From positions 124,001-188,000 of the forward strand of contig CALRNH020000003.1 in the NCBI GenBank assembly GCA_943369485.1: DNA of 64,000 bases. The letters are read 5' to 3'. Below the pieces are notes generated by a model, which worked only from the letters and a program-made list of their open reading frames with translations, did no database searches and was not told the origin of the DNA. This DNA comes from ATX-6F1 sp943369485. GTDB taxonomy: Bacteria; Cyanobacteriota; Cyanobacteriia; PCC-6307; Cyanobiaceae. This document shows positions 6,689 to 18,005 of the stretch, piece after piece (position 1 is the stretch's first letter; every line of letters begins with the position of its first letter). Made by a program: the position numbers and the translations under genes.

Positions 6689-8080
6689 ATGGCCACCACG
6701 CTCACCGCCGCCCCTGTCACCGCCCCCAGCACCTCCTCAGGGACCACCCCCCTGGATCTGCTGCTCAAGTACGACCGGCCCGTGCCGCGCTACACCAGCT
6801 ACCCCACCGCCGCCGCCTTCATAGCGGAGGTGGGCTCCGGCGATCTGACGGCCCAGCTGGCTCAGCCCAGCTCCGATCCCCTCTCGCTCTACGTGCACGT
6901 GCCCTTCTGCCGGCACGCCTGCTGGTACTGCGGCTGCAACCGGATCACCACCCAACTGGGTTCCAAGGTGGTGGGGCCCTATCTGGCGGCCCTGGCGAAG
7001 GAGCTGGAGCTGATCGCCACGGCCATGCCCCAGCGCCGGCGCCTGGCCCAGCTCCACTGGGGCGGCGGCACCCCCAACTACCTCACCGCTGAGGAGCAGA
7101 CCATCCTCTGGGATCTGATCGCCAGGCACTTCGATCTGGACGATGACCTGGAGGCCTCGATTGAGGTCAACCCGGAATTCCTCAGCGAGGGGGCAGCCAG
7201 GCATCTGCGGGCTGTAGGTTTCAACCGCATCAGCTTCGGCATCCAGGATGCCAATCCCGAGGTGCAGCAGGCGGTGAACCGGGTGGTGGCCGTGGACCAG
7301 CTGCGCCGTTCGATGCAATGGCTGCGTGAGGCGGGCTTCGAGAGTGTGAACGTGGATCTGATCTGCGGCTTGCCCCTGCAGACCCCCGAGCGCTTTCGCT
7401 CCACCTTGGATCTGGTGGAGGAGCTCAGGCCTGATCGCATCTCCCTGTTCTCCTTCGCCTACCTGCCCCAGCAGTTGCCCCTTCAACGCAGGATCGCCGC
7501 TGAGGATCTGCCAGGCCAGCACGATCGCCTGGCGATGCTCGATGACGCCAACCGGCAACTCACCGCCGATGGCTACGACGCCATCGGCATGGACCACTAC
7601 GCCCTCTCCGCTGACAGCCTGGCGGTGGCGGCCAGAGAGCAGCGGCTGCACCGCAACTTCCAGGGCTACACCACCGGTGGTGAGCTTGACCTGCTCGGAA
7701 TCGGCCCGACGGCGATCAGCCAGTTTCCCCAGCTGTTCAGCCAGAACCAGCGCGACCTCAAGTCCTATTACCGGGAGCTTGAGCAGGGCCGGTTGCCGGT
7801 GGAGCGCGGCCTTGTGGTGAACGATCCTGCCGTGTTGGAGCGCCGCGCCTTGATCAAGGAGGTGATGTGCCACTTCCAGGTGGAGCTCGACCTGGAGCGC
7901 TTTGCCGTGGAATGGCAGGACCTGCAGGTTCTTGAGGACGACGGACTGGTGCGACTGGAGCAGCAGGGCGGCCTGGGCCGGGCGGAGGTCACCACCGGGG
8001 GCCGCTGGCTGATCCGCACGATCGCGGCGGTGTTCGATCCCGGGCAACGGCTGCAGGCCAGTGGCTCGCGCCTGGTGTGA
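6689..8080 (+). CDS. hemN: Oxygen-independent coproporphyrinogen III oxidase
   Basis: This radical SAM enzyme (463 residues) decarboxylates two propionates of coproporphyrinogen III without O2, replacing HemF when oxygen is scarce. The iron-sulfur motif is C74-x3-C78-x2-C81 followed by G-C (CRHACWYCGC), as in genuine HemN. Other HemN features include LHWGGGTPNYL, FGIQDANPEVQQAVNR, VNVDLICGLP, the GMDHYAL motif and the C-terminal HemN domain with HRNFQGYTT, which helps tell it from the heme chaperone HemW. Length is near the 450-460 usual for HemN. It lies in the same direction 63 bp after heme oxygenase, consistent with an operon serving heme and bilin supply at low oxygen. Confidence 0.95.
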   Translation: MATTLTAAPVTAPSTSSGTTPLDLLLKYDRPVPRYTSYPTAAAFIAEVGSGDLTAQLAQPSSDPLSLYVHVPFCRHACWYCGCNRITTQLGSKVVGPYLAALAKELELIATAMPQRRRLAQLHWGGGTPNYLTAEEQTILWDLIARHFDLDDDLEASIEVNPEFLSEGAARHLRAVGFNRISFGIQDANPEVQQAVNRVVAVDQLRRSMQWLREAGFESVNVDLICGLPLQTPERFRSTLDLVEELRPDRISLFSFAYLPQQLPLQRRIAAEDLPGQHDRLAMLDDANRQLTADGYDAIGMDHYALSADSLAVAAREQRLHRNFQGYTTGGELDLLGIGPTAISQFPQLFSQNQRDLKSYYRELEQGRLPVERGLVVNDPAVLERRALIKEVMCHFQVELDLERFAVEWQDLQVLEDDGLVRLEQQGGLGRAEVTTGGRWLIRTIAAVFDPGQRLQASGSRLV

Positions 8081-8154
8081 ACGGAGGCCCTGCCGTTGCC
8101 GTCAGGCCGGCCAGCCATCCCTAGCCTGACTTCATCTGGCTGGCGAATGTGAGC

Positions 8155-9882
8155 ATGCCGCCCGACCCTGCCAGCACCGACCCCGGCGACCCTGCCGGGA
8201 ACGTCGCCCTGATGCCCGTGGAGAAGGCCCCCACGGGCATCCGGGGCTTCGATGAGATCAGCGGCGGTGGCCTGCCCCGGGGCCGCTCCACCTTGATCAC
8301 CGGCTCGGCGGGGGTGGGCAAGACCATCTTCGGGATTCAGTTCCTGGTCAACGGGGCCGTCAGATTCCAGGAACCCGGGGTGTTGGTGAGCTTCGAGGAA
8401 TCCAAGCCGTCGATTCTCCAGAACGCCTCTTCCCTGGGGTTCGACCTGGCCGACCTGGTGCGGACCGGCCAACTGGCGGTGGAGTGCATCCAGACCTACC
8501 CGGATGAAATGGAGGCCATCGGCAGCTTTGATCTCGAAGGTCTGTTCCTACGCCTGGAGCTGGCGATCGATGCGGTGGGTGCCAGGCGGGTGGTGCTCGA
8601 TCCGATCGAAACCCTGCTGGCGCGCTTCGGCAACACGGAGATCGTGCGGGGTGAACTGCTGCGGTTACTCGAATGGCTCAATGGGCGTGGCATCAGCACG
8701 GTGATCATCGGCGAAACCGGGCGGAAAGGGGAACTCACGCGCTTCGGCATCGAGGAATATGTATCGGATTGCGTGGTCAAGCTGGAGCTGCGGGTGGAGG
8801 CTGAAATCAGCACCCGTTTCCTGCGGATTCTGAAGTACCGCGGCTCCCGCCATGGCACCAATGAATATCCCTACATCATCTCCGATCGTGGCATTGAGAT
8901 CATGCCGATCACATCGGCAAAACTCGATTATATCGTCTCCAGCGAACGCATCACCACAGGTCTTGCTCAGCTCGATGAGATGCTGGGCGGCGGTCTTTAC
9001 CGTGGCTCCAGTGCCTTGATTTCGGGCAATACCGGCAACGGTAAATCCACCCTGATCGCCTGCATCCTCTGTGAGGCGGCCCGCCGCGGCGAGCGGGCCC
9101 TGCTGGTCTCTTCGGAGGAATCCGTCTCCCAGCTGATTCGCGACATGGCCTCGGTGGCCATCGATCTCCAGCACTGGCTGGATGCGGGTCTGCTGCAGAT
9201 CTGGTCTGAACGGCCGAGCAGCCAGGGGTTGGAGCAGCGTCTCAAAGTCCTTGAGCAGCTGATCGAAACGTTTCAGCCCCAGGTGGTGGGCGTTGACACC
9301 GTCTCAGCCCTGAGCCATGTGGGCAATCCAGAGGTGACCAATTCCATCCTGGTGCGGGCCATCGAGATGATGAGGGACAGGGGGATCACCTTGTTGATGA
9401 CCGTCCTCACCGATACCGAGCATGAGCATTCCGGCGTTGTGGGAATCTCCTCGATCCTCGACACCTGGGTGTTGCTCAAGAACGTGGAAGCCGACGGCGA
9501 GCGCACGCGTCTGGTGGTGGTGATCAAGAGCCGCGGCAGTTATCACTCGAACCAGATGCGGGAGTTCCGGCTCACCGACCAGGGGCCCGTCCTGGAGGAC
9601 GTGGTGGTCGGTCCTGCCGGCATCCTCACCGGCTCGGCCCGCAAGGCGTACCACCTGAAGCTTCACGCCCGCACCGCCCGCCAGTTGGTCGCGATCCAGC
9701 AAAAACGCCAGGCCCTCGAGCAGCACGTAGCCGACGTGGAGGCCCAGATGGCCTCGATGCGGGCCCAGATCAACAGGGAGGCTGCCGAAAGGGAGCAGGC
9801 GATCTCCCAGGAGCAGGACCTGCTGGCCTCCCAGGCGAGCGAACTCCTCTGGATGGAACAACACCGGGGGGAAGGATCATGA
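8155..9882 (+). CDS. kaiC: KaiC-like double-domain P-loop ATPase/kinase
   Basis: This 575-residue protein has two RecA/KaiC domains. Domain 1 has Walker A GSAGVGKT at residues 50-57 and the catalytic pair in SFEESKPS. Domain 2 has GNTGNGKS at 291-298 and SSEES. The KaiC phosphosite position (S431/T432 in Synechococcus elongatus) reads ISSILDT, so the dyad is S432/S433, a pattern reported for KaiC2-type homologues rather than the clock KaiC1. A C-terminal tail of about 75 residues (roughly 500-575) is rich in Q/E/R and likely coiled-coil. A GTG at 8149 is an alternative start. The stop overlaps the kaiB-like start (ATGA). No kaiA is present. I infer a KaiC2-class signalling protein rather than the core oscillator. 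Confidence 0.92.
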   Translation: MPPDPASTDPGDPAGNVALMPVEKAPTGIRGFDEISGGGLPRGRSTLITGSAGVGKTIFGIQFLVNGAVRFQEPGVLVSFEESKPSILQNASSLGFDLADLVRTGQLAVECIQTYPDEMEAIGSFDLEGLFLRLELAIDAVGARRVVLDPIETLLARFGNTEIVRGELLRLLEWLNGRGISTVIIGETGRKGELTRFGIEEYVSDCVVKLELRVEAEISTRFLRILKYRGSRHGTNEYPYIISDRGIEIMPITSAKLDYIVSSERITTGLAQLDEMLGGGLYRGSSALISGNTGNGKSTLIACILCEAARRGERALLVSSEESVSQLIRDMASVAIDLQHWLDAGLLQIWSERPSSQGLEQRLKVLEQLIETFQPQVVGVDTVSALSHVGNPEVTNSILVRAIEMMRDRGITLLMTVLTDTEHEHSGVVGISSILDTWVLLKNVEADGERTRLVVVIKSRGSYHSNQMREFRLTDQGPVLEDVVVGPAGILTGSARKAYHLKLHARTARQLVAIQQKRQALEQHVADVEAQMASMRAQINREAAEREQAISQEQDLLASQASELLWMEQHRGEGS

Positions 9883-10199
9883 ACGACGAGCACGCCACTC
9901 CGCGTTACCTGCTGACCCTCTACATCAGCGGCACCAGCCCCCGTTCCACCGCGGCCCTGGTCAACATCCAGAGCATCTGCGATGCGGAGCTCAAGGGCCA
10001 GGTGGAGCTCCAGGTGGTCGACGTCCGCAGCCATCCCGATGTGCTCACCGAGGAGAGGATCCTGGCCATCCCCACCCTGATCAAGCGGCTGCCGCCACCG
10101 CTGCGGCGCGTGATCGGAGACCTGAACGACAAGCAGCGGCTCCTGCTGGCCCTGGATCTGCAACCTGCTCCGGGTGCGGGGTCGCCCCCCGGCCCATGA
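9879..10199 (+). CDS. kaiB: KaiB-like protein
   Basis: This 106-residue thioredoxin-like KaiB-family protein matches along its length: LTLYISGTSPRS at the start, then VVDVRSHPDVLTEERILAIPTLIKRLPPP and RVIGDL. KaiB proteins can switch fold and bind the phosphorylated KaiC ring. A roughly ten-residue tail, APGAGSPPGP, follows the core. It is coupled at both ends by ATGA overlaps, to the KaiC-like gene before it and the HD-GYP gene after it, so the three are made as a unit. The double-serine KaiC-like partner suggests a KaiB2/KaiB3-type paralogue rather than the clock KaiB; other kai genes are probably elsewhere in the genome. Confidence 0.92.
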   Translation: MNDEHATPRYLLTLYISGTSPRSTAALVNIQSICDAELKGQVELQVVDVRSHPDVLTEERILAIPTLIKRLPPPLRRVIGDLNDKQRLLLALDLQPAPGAGSPPGP

Positions 10200-11758
10200 C
10201 CCACTCCGCTGCCGAGGCGGACCCCAGGGAGATCGAAGCCCTCCGCCAGCAGGTCGCCGAACTCACTGATGCCCTGCAGGCAATCCGGAGCGGGGCGGTG
10301 GATGCGGTTGTGACGGGCGCCGAGCCCGGCGACACCCTCCTCTACAGCGCCACCACGGCCGATAAGCCCTATCGACTGATCGTGGAGTCGATGGGGGAGG
10401 GGGCCGCCACCGTGTCCCCCAGCGGCAGGATCCTCTACGCCAACCAGCAACTGGCCGCGATGCTCCAGTGCGAGCGGGAGAGCCTGATCGGCCGGCCCTT
10501 GCATGATCTTGTGCGCGCCAGCCAGCAGCCCAAGCTGGAGAGCCTGGGCACCCTCAGCTCCGGTCAGACGGCCCAGGCAGCGCTGGAATTGGTGCGCTCC
10601 GATGGCACCTGTGTGCCCGTGCTCGCCTCGATGAGTGCCCTGGTGATCGAGGAGGCCGAAGGTACCTTGATCCGCTGCCTGATCACCGCCGATCTGAGCG
10701 AGATCCAACGGGCCCACAAGGACCTGACGGAGTCTGAGCTGAGCTTCCGGATGCTGGCCCTCAACGCCCAGGACGGCATCTTGATCCTGGAGTGGAGCAG
10801 CGGCCGCATCACCCTGGCCAACCCCTACATCAGCAAGCTCCTCGGCCGTGAGCCCGAGGAACTGATCGCCAAGCAGCTCTGGGAGATCGGCTCCTTCCTC
10901 GACAAGGACAAGGCGATCCAGCTGTTTGCCGAACTGCAGGACAAGGGCTATGTCCGCTACGAAAACCTGCCCCTGCGCGCCGCCGACGGCTCGCTCAAGG
11001 AGGTGGAGTTCGTCAGCAACGCCTATCTGGTGGGTGAGCAACGGGTGATCCAGTGCAACATCCGCGACATCTCCGATCGCCGGGCGGCGGAGCGGCAGGC
11101 CCAGGCCTATCAGCAGGAGACACTCCGCAGTCTTGAGGACATGGTGGCGGCCCTGGTGTCCCTCACGGAGGCGAGGGATCCCTACACGGCGGGGCACCAG
11201 TCGCGGGTGGCGCAGCTGGCCACGGCGATCGCGGCGGAGATGGGGCTGGACAAGCACCAGATGGAGGGGATCCGCATCAGCGGCCTGGTGCACGACATCG
11301 GCAAGTTCGCCATCCCGGCTGAGATCCTGGTCAAACCCACGGTCCTCAAAAAAGAGGAGATTGCCCTGCTGCGCACCCACGTGCAGGAGGGGGCCGACGT
11401 GCTGCTGCCGATTCACTTCCCCTGGCCGGTGGCCGAGGCCGTGCTGCACCACCACGAACGCCTCGATGGCAGCGGTTATCCCAACGGCTTCAAGGGGGAG
11501 GAGATCAGCTTGGAGGGGCGGATCCTCGGCGTGGCCGACACGGTGGAGGCGATGGCCACCCATCGGCCCTATCGCTTCTCCAAGGGCATCGAGGCGGCCC
11601 TTGCCACGATTGAGGCCGGCAAGGGCACGCTCTATGACCCGGCCGTCGCGGACGCCTGCCTGCGGATGTTCCGGCAGAAGGGCTACCAGCTGCCGGGACC
11701 CGAGCAGCGGCCTGAACTTGTTGGCCTGGCTGGCTTGGGATTCACCCGCTCATCCTGA
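10196..11758 (+). CDS. PAS-PAS-HD-GYP protein (putative c-di-GMP phosphodiesterase)
   Basis: This is a 520-residue cytosolic sensor-effector. The N-terminal helix (EALRQQVAELTDALQAIRSG) resembles that of PAS histidine kinases found beside kaiB/kaiC2 genes. Two PAS domains follow (about 55-165 and 180-300). An HD-GYP domain with HDIGK at 366-370, HHHE at 418-421 and DGSGYP just after then completes the protein. All metal-binding and signature residues are intact, so hydrolysis of cyclic-di-GMP is likely. No transmembrane helix is seen. The ATG overlaps the kaiB-like stop (ATGA). Placing a c-di-GMP hydrolase where a histidine kinase is often found suggests that Kai output here runs through the second messenger. 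That is inference from gene order. Confidence 0.92.
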   Translation: MTHSAAEADPREIEALRQQVAELTDALQAIRSGAVDAVVTGAEPGDTLLYSATTADKPYRLIVESMGEGAATVSPSGRILYANQQLAAMLQCERESLIGRPLHDLVRASQQPKLESLGTLSSGQTAQAALELVRSDGTCVPVLASMSALVIEEAEGTLIRCLITADLSEIQRAHKDLTESELSFRMLALNAQDGILILEWSSGRITLANPYISKLLGREPEELIAKQLWEIGSFLDKDKAIQLFAELQDKGYVRYENLPLRAADGSLKEVEFVSNAYLVGEQRVIQCNIRDISDRRAAERQAQAYQQETLRSLEDMVAALVSLTEARDPYTAGHQSRVAQLATAIAAEMGLDKHQMEGIRISGLVHDIGKFAIPAEILVKPTVLKKEEIALLRTHVQEGADVLLPIHFPWPVAEAVLHHHERLDGSGYPNGFKGEEISLEGRILGVADTVEAMATHRPYRFSKGIEAALATIEAGKGTLYDPAVADACLRMFRQKGYQLPGPEQRPELVGLAGLGFTRSS

Positions 11759-11766
11759 GGCTGCCC

Positions 11767-12024
11767 TCAGCCAGCCGCCACGCTCTGGGCCGGCAGGGCC
11801 TCGGGCCCGGCGCCAAGCACCTGGTGGTAGCGAGGGTCGAGCCAGCAGCGGGGCAGGGGCTCATCCGAGAGGAAGCGCAGGTCGGATTTGGCGAAGTCCT
11901 GGAGATCCTGAAGTTCCTCTCCCGCATGCAGGCGGCACTGCAGCACAGGGATGAACGGGTCCCAGAGCTGGGCGGGCTCAAGCAGTTCCACCAGGCTGCC
12001 GTCCTGGCTCAGTTTGAGAAACAT
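11767..12024 (-). CDS. Small conserved cyanobacterial hypothetical protein
   Basis: This 85-residue protein starts MFLKLSQDGSLVELL. Its middle reads WDPF, HAGEELQDLQDFAKSDLRFLS and EPLPRCWLDPRY, which I recall as a short soluble family in marine and freshwater Synechococcus with no known function. ATG at 12024 is chosen because the frame upstream of it does not look coding. It is convergent with the HD-GYP gene (8 bp apart) and divergent from the outer-membrane protein gene. No signal peptide or cofactor motif is visible. Confidence 0.65.
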   Translation of the reverse strand: MFLKLSQDGSLVELLEPAQLWDPFIPVLQCRLHAGEELQDLQDFAKSDLRFLSDEPLPRCWLDPRYHQVLGAGPEALPAQSVAAG

Positions 12025-12196
12025 GGCTTGGCCTCCAGCGCTCTGATCCTGTTGTAGGAGCGCTTCGGTGGGTCGAAAGGGATCGAAATCAACCGTTTTA
12101 TGTAGCGAATGTGACAGCGCTGCCATTGACACTGTGATCCTGTCCAGGGGTTTTGGGGCTGTTTAGAAGAAAGTCAGAACCGTTCTGGAGTGATCC

Positions 12197-13000
12197 ATGC
12201 GTACCTCTCTTCAATCCCTGCTTCTGCTCGGTGCAGGTGGCGTCCTGATCGGCGGCACCCTCGCCTCCCAGCCCGCCAGCGCCCAGGAATGGGGCACCAC
12301 CCCCGCGTCCTATTCGAGCGTCACCGGTTGGTACGCCACCATCGGCCTCGGCGCCAGCTGGCCCCAGGACCTGAGCTGGGATGCCCGTAACTTCCCACTC
12401 AGTGGCAACATCCAGCAGGGCGGTGGCTTCTCCGGCGAGGCCGGCGTCGGCTACGACTTCGGCGCCATCCGCACCGAGCTCACCTACGGCTACAGCCGCA
12501 GCAGCGTCAATCGGATCAGCGTGGATGGCTTCGGCAGCGCCAGCTCCTCGGGTGTCGTCAACAAGAACGACGTGCTCGCCAGCGCTTACTGGGACATCAA
12601 CACCAACAGCCGTTGGACCCCCTACATCGGCGGTGGCATCGGCTACACCAACCTCAGCACCCCCAGCATCAACACTCCCCTCGGCCGCACCGGCAGTGAC
12701 AACCAAGGTCTGTTCGGATATCAGGCCAAGGTGGGCGTGAGCTACGCCGCCAGCCGCAGCACCGATGTGTTCCTCGAAGGCGTGTACCAGGGCGCCACGA
12801 GCTTCGACGGCTCCGACGTCAACTACGGCTCCACCAACAACTGGGGGGCCAAGCTCGGTGCCCGCTTCCGCTTTGGTGGTGCCCCCGCGGCTCCGGTGGC
12901 CGTTCAGCCCGCTCCGGCTCCCGCCCCCTACGTGGCTCCGGCTCCCCAGCCCGAGCCCTACGTGGCTCCCGCCCCCCAGCCCATCCGCGGCCTCTGGTGA
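12197..13000 (+). CDS. Outer-membrane beta-barrel protein (OmpA/porin-like small barrel)
   Basis: The 267-residue precursor has a signal peptide cleaved after about residue 29 (PASA-QEW). Eight or so amphipathic strands follow: GWYATIGLGAS, GGFSGEAGVGYDFG, RTELTYGYSRS, NDVLASAYWDI, WTPYIGGGIGYTNL, FGYQAKVGVSYA, STDVFLEGVYQG and WGAKLGARFRFG. The C-terminus is an unusual Pro-Ala-rich tail with two near-copies of a P-Y-V-A-P-A-P-Q-P unit. It lacks an OmpA peptidoglycan-binding domain, so the tail may extend into the periplasm instead. A GGAG sits about 10 bp before ATG 12197. A strong terminator follows at 13042. Expression may be high, but the cargo or role is unknown. Confidence 0.85.
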   Translation: MRTSLQSLLLLGAGGVLIGGTLASQPASAQEWGTTPASYSSVTGWYATIGLGASWPQDLSWDARNFPLSGNIQQGGGFSGEAGVGYDFGAIRTELTYGYSRSSVNRISVDGFGSASSSGVVNKNDVLASAYWDINTNSRWTPYIGGGIGYTNLSTPSINTPLGRTGSDNQGLFGYQAKVGVSYAASRSTDVFLEGVYQGATSFDGSDVNYGSTNNWGAKLGARFRFGGAPAAPVAVQPAPAPAPYVAPAPQPEPYVAPAPQPIRGLW

Positions 13001-13041
13001 ATCCAGCCCCAGGCCCAAAGGGGCCAGGGGAGTTGCTTTCT

Positions 13042-13070
13042 GGAGCGGTGCTTGGCGCCGCTCCTTTTTT
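13042..13070 (+). terminator. Rho-independent terminator
   Basis: A 7-bp GC stem (GGAGCGG paired with CCGCTCC) with a 9-nt loop is followed by six T's. It lies 42 bp after the stop of the outer-membrane protein gene and ends that transcript before the convergent permease gene. Confidence 0.85.
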
Positions 13071-13143
13071 CATGACTCAGGCCGAAGCGATGGTGGCGTC
13101 GGCGCAGGCCAGCAGGCAGCGCAGACCTTGGCCTGCGAAACCC

Positions 13144-15021
13144 TCAGAGATAGAAGCCCACCGTGGTGACCACCCTGGTGCCCTGGCGGCGCAGGGCACT
13201 GCGCAGCGAAATCGTCGACTGGTTGTGCAGAAGGTTCTCCCAGCGGTGGCGGGTGACGAACACCGGCAGCACCACCGTGCAGAACTTGTCGCGGTCCTTG
13301 CGATGGTCGATTTCGAACTGGTTCACGAACTGCAGCACCGGCGCCTGCAGCGACCGATAGGGCGACTCCAGCACCACGAGCGGCACCTGGGGCAGTTGGC
13401 GCTGCCATTGCTCGCGGAAAGCATCGGCCTTGCCCAGTCCCAGGTCCACATGCACGGCCACCAATTCTCCGGCGATGCTGCGGGCGTAGCGGATCGCCTC
13501 GAAGCTGCCCCGGTGCAGCTGGCCCACCAGCACCACCACCGGAGCTCCGCCGGCGGCCGGTGGATCGGGCAGGTGCAGCTGCACGTCGCCCGCCAGCCGT
13601 AGGCGCTTGGCCACCTGGCGGTAGTGGGTCTTGATCGTCAGGAACACCCCCACCACAAGGGGCACGGCCACCACCACCAGCCAGGCCCCATGGGTGAACT
13701 TGCTGAACAGCAGCACCACCGAGACCACGGCGGTGACCAGGCTGCCGAAGCCGTTGATCAGGGCCTTTCCGAGCCAGCCCTCACCTCTCTGTTTCCACCA
13801 GTGCACCACCATGCCGGCCTGGGACAGGGTGAAGCTGGTGAACACCCCCACGGCATAGAGGGGGATCAGCCGGCTGACACTGCCACCGAAGATCACCACC
13901 AGCGCGCCCGCCAGGGCGCTGAGCATCAAGATGCCGTTGCTGAACACCAGCCGGTCCCCCAACGAGGCCAGCTGACGGGGCATGTAGCCGTCCTGGGCCA
14001 GGAAGGCCGACAGGCGGGGAAAATCGGCGTAGGCGGTGTTGGCCGCCAGCAACAGGATCAACAGGGTGGCCAGCTGCAGCACGAACAGCAGCGGGCCGTT
14101 TCCGAACACCGCCTGGCCGATTTGATAGAGCAGGGTTGGCCCGTTCTCCCGGTAAACGACCCCCAGTTGGCTCGCCAGGGCACTGATGCCGGTGAACATG
14201 CTGGCCAGGAGCAGCACCATCACCGTGAGCACGCGCCGGGCGTTGCGCCATTCCAACGGACGGAAGGCCATGACGCTGTCGCTGATCGCCTCAATCCCGG
14301 TCAGGGCGGCGCATCCAGAACTGAAGGCCCGCATCAGCAGCAAGCTGCCCATGGCCATCGTCTCCTTGCCATGGGCCTGCGCCAGCTGCAAGGTCTGCTC
14401 GGCCTCCGGAAGGGCGGCGAGTTCACCCTGGGCCAGCTTCACCAGCCCGCCCACGATCAGAACGAAGATCGTGAGCATGAACAGGTAGGTGGGCAGGCTC
14501 ATGAGCTTGGCGCTGGAGCGCAGGCCACGCAGGTTGGCCACCATCAGCAGCACGACAGCGAGCAGGCACAGCGGCACCCGCTCGGCTTCCAGAACGGGGA
14601 AGTAGGAGGTGAGGGCGGAGATGCCCGCCGCCACACTCACCGCCACGGTGAGCACGTAGTCGATCGAGAGCGAGGCTCCGGCCACCAGACCGGGCAGGTC
14701 CCCTAGGTTCTCGTGGGAGACGCGGTAGGAGCCACCTCCCTGGGGGTAGGCCTTGATGGTCTGGCGGTAGCTCATCGCCACCACCACCATCAACAGCACG
14801 ATCAGTCCGGTGATCGGCAGGGTGAAGCCCAGGGCCGCGGCGCCGGCCGCGCCCAGCACCAGCACGATCTCCTGGGTGGCGTAGGCCACCGAGGAGAGGG
14901 CATCGGAGCTGAGGATCGCCAGGGCCTCCGCGTTGTTGAGCCGTTCTTCGCCATGGGCGCTGGTGGGCAGCGGATCCCCCACCAAGGTGCGCTTCACGCT
15001 CTCGAACAGCGACTGCGGCAT
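13144..15021 (-). CDS. kimA: KimA-type potassium uptake permease (APC superfamily)
   Basis: This 625-residue membrane protein has about 12 hydrophobic helices and a cytosolic C-terminal domain of roughly 150 residues. It follows Bacillus KimA (YdaO), a proton-coupled high-affinity K+ importer, closely. Shared stretches include LAILSSDALSSVAYATQEI, YPQGGGSYRVSHENLG, SLSIDYVLTVAVSVAAG, AFSSGCAALTGIEAISD, IPLYAVGVFTSFTLSQAGM, and in the tail SPYRSL and LHNQS. The gene is divergent from a P-type cation ATPase with about 100 bp between them, suggesting joint ion homeostasis. In Bacillus KimA is controlled by c-di-AMP; whether that holds here is unknown. Generic amino-acid permease is the fallback annotation. 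Confidence 0.85.
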   Translation of the reverse strand: MPQSLFESVKRTLVGDPLPTSAHGEERLNNAEALAILSSDALSSVAYATQEIVLVLGAAGAAALGFTLPITGLIVLLMVVVAMSYRQTIKAYPQGGGSYRVSHENLGDLPGLVAGASLSIDYVLTVAVSVAAGISALTSYFPVLEAERVPLCLLAVVLLMVANLRGLRSSAKLMSLPTYLFMLTIFVLIVGGLVKLAQGELAALPEAEQTLQLAQAHGKETMAMGSLLLMRAFSSGCAALTGIEAISDSVMAFRPLEWRNARRVLTVMVLLLASMFTGISALASQLGVVYRENGPTLLYQIGQAVFGNGPLLFVLQLATLLILLLAANTAYADFPRLSAFLAQDGYMPRQLASLGDRLVFSNGILMLSALAGALVVIFGGSVSRLIPLYAVGVFTSFTLSQAGMVVHWWKQRGEGWLGKALINGFGSLVTAVVSVVLLFSKFTHGAWLVVVAVPLVVGVFLTIKTHYRQVAKRLRLAGDVQLHLPDPPAAGGAPVVVLVGQLHRGSFEAIRYARSIAGELVAVHVDLGLGKADAFREQWQRQLPQVPLVVLESPYRSLQAPVLQFVNQFEIDHRKDRDKFCTVVLPVFVTRHRWENLLHNQSTISLRSALRRQGTRVVTTVGFYL

Positions 15022-15125
15022 GGAGATACGGAGAGCCCGCTGGAGACAAGAAGTTCAACGCTACCGCTGCCGTCGGTTCATGTTCCTGGCGCCAAGCTGA
15101 GCCAGCTGGGAAGGGTTGGCTGAGC

Positions 15126-17582
<2,457 letters not shown>

Positions 17583-18005
17583 TCAGCAGGCCGATGACCA
17601 CCAGGACTCCCATGAGCACGATCTGATCGGCTCGGGCATCGGGAATCAGGAGGTCGGCCAGCAGGTGGCCGAGGTTGGTGAGCGTGTAGAGCACGCTCAG
17701 GCCGAAGTGGAAGGCCCGCCAGCGCCGCCACACCGTCTGGCCCGGGGGGCTGCTGGCGCCGTAGGCGATCAGCACCAGCGCCGCCAGGGGCACCAGCACG
17801 TAGGCCAGCATCGCCGCGAACAACGCCTGCAGGCTGGTGCTGGCCACATGGGTTTCGATCTCCACGGACTGACCGTGGAACAGAGGCATCAGGCCCAGAT
17901 CGGTGTGGAACAGCATGGCCAGGAACCAGCTGATCCAGAGGCTGCGCAGCCTCTGGGCATGGTCGATGGCGGGAGTGGGGTCTTGGGATTCCACGGCCGA
18001 GGGGC

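Noticed and set aside
12098..13018. Minus-strand frame rich in Gly/Ala/Val opposite the outer-membrane protein gene
   Set aside because: Antisense of a beta-barrel gene with signal peptide, ribosome site and terminator on the plus strand.
13624..14706. Long plus-strand open frame antisense to the KimA-like gene
   Set aside because: Gly/His/Gln-rich translation typical of the antisense of a GC-rich gene; no domain.
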